Assembly (NCBI GenBank): GCA_017394605.1
Contig: JAFPXU010000074.1
Location: 1-36,700 of the forward strand
DNA length: 36,700 bases
Direction of reading: 5' to 3'
Source: Clostridia bacterium
Lineage (GTDB): Bacteria > Bacillota_A > Clostridia > Christensenellales > CAG-138
Under the pieces are notes generated by a model that made no database searches, was not told the origin of the DNA, and saw nothing but the letters and a program-made list of their open reading frames with translations. Below, piece after piece: positions 31,901-36,700 of the stretch; positions within the stretch are counted from its first letter, which is position 1; each line of letters starts with the position of its first letter. A program made the position numbers and the translations under genes.

Positions 31901-34900
31901 CCCTTCTGCTACTACCGTCATCTCGCCCAATGTTACTTCTGTTTCGCCGGCATCCACTTCCGCCACGGGAAGGATCTGATGCGGCTGCCCGTCATAGGTG
32001 AGCGTCTGGTTCGGCCCCATTTTCACTTCGATAGAGACAATGTCTTCCGGTGCCGGCAGAACCTCGGCATAGCCGTCCACATAGGTGAATTTAACGTCCC
32101 AGTTCGTGCGGGATGCATCCATGACGAATTGGATGGTGTCTCCCAAACCAATGTATTTTCTTTCGACAGCGGGTCCTGCGGTCACAGACGGGATTCGCCA
32201 CGGCGTGTACCAGCCGGAAGGGTCAAAGCCCCTGGTGTCGCTGCTGACCGGATTAGTGAATTTTTTGCCTAGGAATCCGTACCAACTTCCGTTTAACGTC
32301 TCCTCAAGCGTGTATCCCGTTGCTGTTGCGGTATTGCCATCGATTGCGTATGCCTGCGCGATGGTTCCGGTGACCGTAATCTCCAGCTGTCTGGGGATAA
32401 TGGAAACCTGTTTTGGGTTCAGGCGGACGTCGAACAGCGCAGTCACATCCGTTCCGTCTGCGTTCCGGACCTTAATCTGCGATTCGGGATTCACTTCAAC
32501 ATTGTACTGACCGACATCCGAAATGTATGTAACATTAGTACTGCCATTTTTCGTATAGATATATTTGAGACTCTTTGTATCGACGGTGAAGCCTTCCACG
32601 TACTGGCCGCCGTTGTCTTTCACATCGACCGTAACACTGCTGGCCCTGAAAGTCTTATTCATATACTGGATCTCGTCAAGCTCCTCGAATCCTTCCACCA
32701 CCGGTGTCAGCTCAGCTGTATAGTAGGAGGCATTCTCAACGATCTGCAGGTGTCCGTCCGTTACGCTGTAGGTGATGTCGTAATTGGAATCTTTGCAGCG
32801 GAACCAGTTCTCTTGAATCCCCATGTAATAGTCTCCGGGATTTGTGCCTTCCGCCACAAATTCGACGCCTTCTTTGAGGTCGGTGAAAGTCATGTAATCC
32901 ATGGGGTACCCGAAGTCTTTGCCCTCAAGAACTGGGTCGGGTACAATCTCCGTGCTGATTCCTTCGACTTTCTGCGCGGTTCCCTCTAAGTACGGGACGA
33001 TTGCGCTTTCGCCCGTGATATTCACAGTCAGAGGAAGCGGCTTTATGGTGAGATTAGCGGGCACGAATACGACCGAATAGGGGAGGACTTGCGTCTGGCC
33101 GAGCTTCGAATACAATTCGCCGGAGATCCGGTAGGTTCCAACCGGAGGGTACCGATCATCCAAAACGTTTCCGGCCAAATCTGTGAATAGAATTCTGACA
33201 TTCGGTTCGACTTCGCCTTCCGGCAGTCCCTCCAGATGATAGGGTTTATTAGTCCCAAAGAACTCTTCGTAGTAGAGCTCCGTGTCGTGGAATACCACTT
33301 TCACTTCGGCATCCGAAGCCTCATCGACAATCTTAAGCTGGATACTATTATCGAAAATGAAGCTGACATCCAAGTTGGGGTTGACAGCGCTCACATGATA
33401 CTTCCAGTTGTTGTTCATGTAGGAGCCTTCTTCTGTTCCCGTAATGCTGAACTCCGAACGGATGTAAAGATCATCTTCACTGAAATCGAAGGGCACGGTG
33501 CCGAGCACCTCTGCACTCACCGTGAAGGGTGGGGCCTCCTGCTTAACGCCGTCCAAATAGGCTTTTCCGTCCTCCTTGACGGTCAGCGTATGTTCTTCGC
33601 CGGTATATACCGCGGAGAACACATTGCCCATGAGGGTGACTCTGATTTGGGGAGAAACAATCTCCAGCTTCGCCTCATCAGGTTCGCCGAAAGAAGCTTT
33701 AATGTCGATGTTTTTATCAGGGTAGGTGAAACCCTCCGGTTTGAATCCCTTGGTGTAGACGCCCGGATCCGTTCCGGAGATCGTTTTCCCGCCTTTGTAC
33801 TCGATGTCTTCCGCATTGATGGAGATGCCATCGGGAGCACTGATTCCCGTAATCTGATATGCGGGCTTTTCAATCACTTCCCCGGTGTATCCTTCCTCAT
33901 ATTCGAGACCGACGACTACGATGGAGACTTCGACGGGATCGATGATCAGCGCGAGATCCTCGCGAATAACGAACGTAACCTCGTATTCGGGATCCAGATT
34001 TTCGAAATCGTCCGCAGAAAGCTCAATATAGTATTCACCTGCATCGGTTTCTGTCAGGGACAGCGCTTTTTCTCCTTTGTACCGGACATTCGCCGTATTA
34101 TACGTATGACTCTTGGTTTCGGCCTCAAACCCTTCTACCGTATGGGGCTGTCCGTCATACATAAATTCGCCGTAGCCACCGTAGATGTCCACGATAACCA
34201 CGTTCTCCCCGTAGACGGTAAGGGTGCCGAGATTTGCCTCGACTGTATAGTTGCCCGGGAGCGTGCCATCACCCCAGACAATCTCGAAGGTGTTGTCAGC
34301 GGTTCCGGGGGTACTGAGAGGCTGTGCCCCGGTGCATTTGATTTCAACGATCTCGTCTTTTCCCTGGAGACCAGAATAGGTGGCATCATCACAGGAGAGA
34401 TACTCGTCGGAAGACGGATCCGCTGTTTCCTCAGCGCTTTCGGTCGTAACGGTCAGGGTGGCAGGCAGAATCCAGAATTCACCCTGCGAAACTTCGTAAG
34501 TGACGGTGAAATTGCTGTTTTTATTCCAGCCGCCCGGTTTAGAGAAGCCCGTCGGATAGAAAGTAACATCTCCGTTTTCATCACGTTTGACGTTCTTTTC
34601 CATCCATGCTTTCGACATGATCACAGTGTCTTTGAGATCATACAGTTCTGACGGATCGGACGTAATCTCCAGATCATAGCCCGGAGTATGATGATATTCT
34701 CCATCATACGTAATCGTTTGGCTTCTGCCTGTGACGGAAACTGTCACGGCGACCTTATTGATGGTCAGTTTTCCCTGCGTGACTTTGTAAGACACGTGGT
34801 AATGCTTCGGATCATCATTGCACTGATCATCTTTTAAGTCCTGTGGTCCGGTCAGATATGTTCCGGCATTAATGGGCGCTTTTTCCGAAACTTCATTAAG

Positions 34901-35923
34901 GAAAGCGATAATGCGATCTTTTAAGGCCGCGGTATCGAAATCTGGATCGTCGCATGAAATATCAAATTCAGTCGCTACTTCATGGGGCTGCCCGTCATAA
35001 TCGATGCTCCATGTTTTTCCTTTGATCGTTACCGTGACATCCTTAGGCTCATCTTTGGTATCATAGGAATCCTTGACTAAATCATTGGAAAGGATTGCGC
35101 CGTCGGGTTTGATCAGCTCGTCGTCCTTCTTTCCGTCTTCGGGATTCTGCCCTTCGCCGTCAGCTGCTGCGGGAGCGGGATTCTGTCCTTCGCCGTCAGC
35201 TGCTGCGGGATTCTGTCCTTCGTCATCGGACGCAGCCGGAGCAGGATTCTGTCCTTCGCCGTCGGCTGCTGCGGGAGCGGGATTCTGCCCGCCATCGGTC
35301 TGCGATGCGGGTGCGGCTTTTTGCCCGTCGTCATCGGAAGGTTCCGAAGCGGGAACGGATTCCGTATCGGCGGAGGAAGGATCTATAACGATATCCGCTT
35401 CCACGGTAAGATCGCGGCTGACCACAGTAGAGGAGGTAAAGCGGATGTCCTTGCCTTTTTCCTTATAGAACCAGCCCTTAAATACGTGCGACTCCTCCTG
35501 GAGTGTCACGTGAGGAAGGCTGGAAATGGTTCCACCTTTCTGTACGGTCTTTCGGTCGATGGTTTTACCGTACGCGACGAACTTGACCGTATAAGTGACA
35601 GGCTCGTCCTTGGCGCTCGATCCATCCGAGGATTCCTCTTCGGTGGCTTTCTCACCGTTTGTTTCGCCTGTGGCTGCTTCAACGGTGGATTTTTCGCCGT
35701 TCGTCACGCTTGAGGTTTCTTCACCAGCGGACTTTTCGCTGTTCGTTTCGCCTGAGGCTTTGTCAGCCGCTGGCTTCTCAGTGTTTGATTCGGTTCCTGT
35801 GCTCGCAGACATCTCCGCCGGCTGTTCGGATGCAGATGTTCCGTCATCTGCAAGAGCGGAAACAGGGAGGAGAGTGAGAAGCATCAGAAGACTGAGGAAC
35901 AATGATACAACTCTTTTTGTCAT
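28997..35923 (-). CDS. Giant secreted MBG-repeat protein with C-terminal pseudo-phosphoesterase domain
   Basis: 2308 aa. Signal peptide 1-25 (cut after VSALA). Residues 26-105 are Ser/Glu/Thr-rich with GETN-EK repeats. About 110-178 is an InlB-like/Listeria-Bacteroides beta-grasp repeat (YTVKFVAYGK to GWFYKEKG). About 205-266 has five GQNP-containing Ala/Pro repeats. From about 290 to 2005 there are roughly 15 MBG-type immunoglobulin-like repeats with YDGQPH/YDGTPL openings and TLTI closings, including one MBG_2-like YGDPDPQLTV near 1597. About 2018-2308 is a calcineurin-like phosphoesterase fold whose metal ligands are mostly replaced. There is no LPXTG, dockerin, SLH or terminal helix, so attachment is unclear. 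AAAGGA precedes the ATG. It is probably an adhesin or surface matrix protein; the function is unproven. Confidence 0.88.
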   Translation of the reverse strand: MTKRVVSLFLSLLMLLTLLPVSALADDGTSASEQPAEMSASTGTESNTEKPAADKASGETNSEKSAGEETSSVTNGEKSTVEAATGETNGEKATEEESSDGSSAKDEPVTYTVKFVAYGKTIDRKTVQKGGTISSLPHVTLQEESHVFKGWFYKEKGKDIRFTSSTVVSRDLTVEADIVIDPSSADTESVPASEPSDDDGQKAAPASQTDGGQNPAPAAADGEGQNPAPAASDDEGQNPAAADGEGQNPAPAAADGEGQNPEDGKKDDELIKPDGAILSNDLVKDSYDTKDEPKDVTVTIKGKTWSIDYDGQPHEVATEFDISCDDPDFDTAALKDRIIAFLNEVSEKAPINAGTYLTGPQDLKDDQCNDDPKHYHVSYKVTQGKLTINKVAVTVSVTGRSQTITYDGEYHHTPGYDLEITSDPSELYDLKDTVIMSKAWMEKNVKRDENGDVTFYPTGFSKPGGWNKNSNFTVTYEVSQGEFWILPATLTVTTESAEETADPSSDEYLSCDDATYSGLQGKDEIVEIKCTGAQPLSTPGTADNTFEIVWGDGTLPGNYTVEANLGTLTVYGENVVIVDIYGGYGEFMYDGQPHTVEGFEAETKSHTYNTANVRYKGEKALSLTETDAGEYYIELSADDFENLDPEYEVTFVIREDLALIIDPVEVSIVVVGLEYEEGYTGEVIEKPAYQITGISAPDGISINAEDIEYKGGKTISGTDPGVYTKGFKPEGFTYPDKNIDIKASFGEPDEAKLEIVSPQIRVTLMGNVFSAVYTGEEHTLTVKEDGKAYLDGVKQEAPPFTVSAEVLGTVPFDFSEDDLYIRSEFSITGTEEGSYMNNNWKYHVSAVNPNLDVSFIFDNSIQLKIVDEASDAEVKVVFHDTELYYEEFFGTNKPYHLEGLPEGEVEPNVRILFTDLAGNVLDDRYPPVGTYRISGELYSKLGQTQVLPYSVVFVPANLTIKPLPLTVNITGESAIVPYLEGTAQKVEGISTEIVPDPVLEGKDFGYPMDYMTFTDLKEGVEFVAEGTNPGDYYMGIQENWFRCKDSNYDITYSVTDGHLQIVENASYYTAELTPVVEGFEELDEIQYMNKTFRASSVTVDVKDNGGQYVEGFTVDTKSLKYIYTKNGSTNVTYISDVGQYNVEVNPESQIKVRNADGTDVTALFDVRLNPKQVSIIPRQLEITVTGTIAQAYAIDGNTATATGYTLEETLNGSWYGFLGKKFTNPVSSDTRGFDPSGWYTPWRIPSVTAGPAVERKYIGLGDTIQFVMDASRTNWDVKFTYVDGYAEVLPAPEDIVSIEVKMGPNQTLTYDGQPHQILPVAEVDAGETEVTLGEMTVVAEGSYTYRYIGTMDMTIGEKQYKLVITFESPRVSIATVTHGGTPNVAYSKVISAKVTDAADGTNVTGLFKITIDTTQSELKINQRVIKLRLRNDHTATLGNREVIVTDDKEYGEPDGSKSDWLVVPSNPDGITANTLLKQNGVWINTGGGYHGYKKGALITLSREKETELSGQNVGLYPITVSLTNSCNYWDGDMEYSWDYDWHMNELDSKHTYCYRFVWDDAQPSPSATPANYYFQITPAPVTFTAEDKTKDYGDPDPQLTVKVKGLIQGEKLSQDKDFGYDISRDLAGTDEGEWVGAYPIRVMTWALEHAEIDPGGGDEMKKAAKQAKSFKEESASERRVDESAWEVITPINPPEDEIDEGDGEPLTSCGHFDHHNYKFTEKEGVLKIYEDLTLTGADGEWPYDGEEHSNPEVTVTDGELSGNDKLTAQATGTIKDPGTAENPVGDDYAITRDGKSTISFTVNKEEITDDLMDYYTVKTIPGTLTITGEVKPGAITLTAASDTKVYDGTPLTNPIVKVTTGALLPGDVLVAEAIGSATNVADTSTGNNPVGPFKIMRGDEDVTGEYTITDKIPGTLTITPRTVTLRSASAAKSYDGTPLRRNVPSRDITIGGQGFAAGEGASYSITGSQTEVGSSRNAFTYSLNAGTIAGNYKITTSYGRLRIFDENILDEEVPLGMLGSFSFYFISDTDLAKEGKKNDAYKDIFAWIKENNSRLGALAIVGSGNAVLDRNEKAAWKLIKSELANLKRSKNQLPYLNVAGENEVGGDELDYKTYSKNRLCEVSKKNEYNDGQIWYQPFPEQQLLFVGIGYEKLIDPQTATEEEKELQEKWVNAANSMINKYPEYSVVLVMNDFIEHDPASQKDDGKLTEFGKFIEEKLVAPNGNVALVLCGSAEGTARWTKKYGDRNVNAVMYNYQDDEENGLGFFRIITLNGEAGTITVSTYSPTLDKDSYDENNPDYDFYVIHDAF
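35130..35335 (-). repeat. Tandem repeat encoding the GQNP/Ala-Pro segment
   Basis: Near-identical units built on TTCTGTCCTTCGCCGTC and GCTGCTGCGGGAGCGG (plus strand) occur five times with 24-36-base spacing, coding DGEGQNPAPAAA-type units. Two units lack the second Ala-Pro, which suggests slippage. Confidence 0.8.
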
Positions 35924-36302
35924 GTGCTTTTTTCCTTTCTTTCACATTTTTTGTGCATATTTATAAATGTATCTTTGAATCCGATCCCGGGACTGTTCCG
36001 TCTGCCAGGCAGATGTGGAGAGACTTCTCCGTGGAAAACTGATTAACGGGGGAGGAATTCGTTACCTTAAATCAGAGAAATATACTGTAAAAAACCAGGG
36101 AAAGACAACAAATTCTTAATGGATTATATATAATCAAAAACTTTTCAGTTCCAAAATCCTTAAACCAATTTATTTTACTAATAATTAACGAAACAATCAA
36201 TAGCTTCAGCTCATTTTTTGCCTGCAATTCGTTGCTCGCATGGATTTTTTTGAAATCAGATCAATTCAATAGGCTTTCTTCTGATAACCGGTAAAAGATG
36301 AC
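35924..36302. other. Intergenic region upstream of the giant gene
   Basis: AT-rich, with no convincing gene. A minus-strand promoter (TTGTCT 36108-36103, 18-base spacer, TATATT 36084-36079) would give a leader of about 150 bases with small hairpins (GGAGA/TCTCC, TCTG/CAGA) but no riboswitch I recognise. A palindromic ATTATATATAAT lies at 36123-36134. Confidence 0.45.
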
Positions 36303-36331
36303 CGTGAATAGGGGGATTATTCACGTTTTTT
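36303..36331 (+). terminator. Orphan plus-strand intrinsic terminator
   Basis: Perfect 8-bp stem CGTGAATA/TATTCACG (36303-36310 with 36318-36325), GGGGGAT loop, then T6. No plus-strand gene precedes it within the intergenic region. Confidence 0.65.
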
Positions 36332-36457
36332 CCAGCTTCTGCTGTTCTGCATAATCTTGCATACGGCAGGAACTTCACGCCCCTGCTGGAGACTCCTTCC
36401 GGTGATACATCCCACTTGATGCTTCTTGTGTTAACCGCGGGAATCTGACATTGATTC

Positions 36458-36493
36458 AAAAAAAGAGCCGTCCGGAAAATATCGGAACGGCTC
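36458..36493 (-). terminator. Terminator after ftsZ
   Basis: Minus-strand stem GAGCCG-TTCCG paired with CGGA-CGGCTC (one bulged base) and T7, 25 bases after the ftsZ stop. Confidence 0.88.
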
Positions 36494-36517
36494 AGATCTT
36501 ATCACAAATCGTGAGGA

Positions 36518-36700
36518 TTATTTATTTCGAAGGAAAGCGGGGACATCCAGTTTGTTTTTCGGGCGTTCCTGGAAGTTCTGCGGAAGATCTTCCTCGGTGA
36601 ACGCGGGATCGCGGGGCTGTGCCGGAGCTTCCGGACTCAGATCCTCAACGACGGGGGACTGTACGGGCTGGCTTCCGCTGTAAGCGGGAGCTGCGCTGCC
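36518..36700 (-). CDS. ftsZ: FtsZ, C-terminal end (5' part outside window)
   Basis: 60 residues plus stop, open to the window edge. A Pro/Ser/Ala/Gln-rich linker (for example SGSQPVQSPVVEDLSP) leads to KLDVPAFLRNK at the very end. That is the FtsZ C-terminal conserved peptide (D-I/V-P-x-F-L-R) that binds FtsA, SepF and other membrane tethers of the division ring. The GTPase domain lies outside the window, so the call rests on the linker-plus-peptide pattern alone. It is followed by a strong terminator. Confidence 0.82.
   Translation of the reverse strand, partial: GSAAPAYSGSQPVQSPVVEDLSPEAPAQPRDPAFTEEDLPQNFQERPKNKLDVPAFLRNK

Noticed and set aside
36256..36459. A 67-codon minus-strand frame between the giant gene and ftsZ
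   Set aside because: Its only start is a TTG inside the ftsZ terminator T run with no ribosome site, and I cannot place it in a family. Kept only as part of the intergenic finding.

Overview
The window is chromosomal DNA of a Gram-positive, low-to-mid GC anaerobe, most likely an uncultured Clostridia (Eubacteriales) member. The support is a yaaO-like/holB/ricT block, a small 2[4Fe-4S] ferredoxin, a glgC-glgD-glgA operon (GlgD is a Firmicutes paralogue), strong GGAGG ribosome sites, frequent extended -10 promoters and an ftsZ tail ending in the usual C-terminal peptide. I see no transposases, phage genes, rRNA or CRISPR array. One tRNA gene (Ala, anticodon CGC) is present.

Layout. 1-3100 (+): 3' part of a degenerate Orn/Lys/Arg decarboxylase-like gene, DNA polymerase III delta', and RicT. 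3200-4840: HAD hydrolase (-), ferredoxin (+), free Met-R-sulfoxide reductase (-). 4898-7060 (+): AI-2E family membrane protein coupled to an SDR reductase, then tRNA-Ala. 7086-13284 (-): SGNH esterase, ABC-F ATPase behind an attenuator leader, a DUF4256 protein, a membrane-protein gene split by an in-frame stop, a phosphotransferase-fold protein and CbiB. 13590-16916 (+): arginine deiminase, ornithine carbamoyltransferase and a COG1915/archaeal-type ornithine cyclodeaminase, which together would convert arginine to proline. 16976-18559 (+): secreted beta-helix protein. 18632-21804 (-): DMT transporter, MTAP-family phosphorylase, RsmF-type rRNA methyltransferase. 21907-24715: two tRNA trans-editing factors (ProXp-ala-like +, AlaX-type -) converging on a shared terminator, with an AEC transporter upstream of alaX. 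24895-28761 (+): glgC-glgD-glgA. 28997-35923 (-): a 2308-residue secreted MBG-repeat protein ending in a degenerate calcineurin-like phosphoesterase domain. 36518-end (-): 3' end of ftsZ.

The most notable items are: (a) the arcA-arcB-COG1915 cassette, a split counterpart of the cyanobacterial AgrE/ArgZ arginine-to-proline route; (b) the ABC-F leader, with a three-codon uORF (Met-Arg-Lys) and mutually exclusive hairpins, which reads as antibiotic-responsive ribosome-mediated attenuation; (c) the giant MBG protein fused to a metallophosphoesterase fold that has lost its metal ligands; and (d) the decarboxylase homologue lacking the PLP lysine. All functional calls come from reading motifs by eye; no searches were run.
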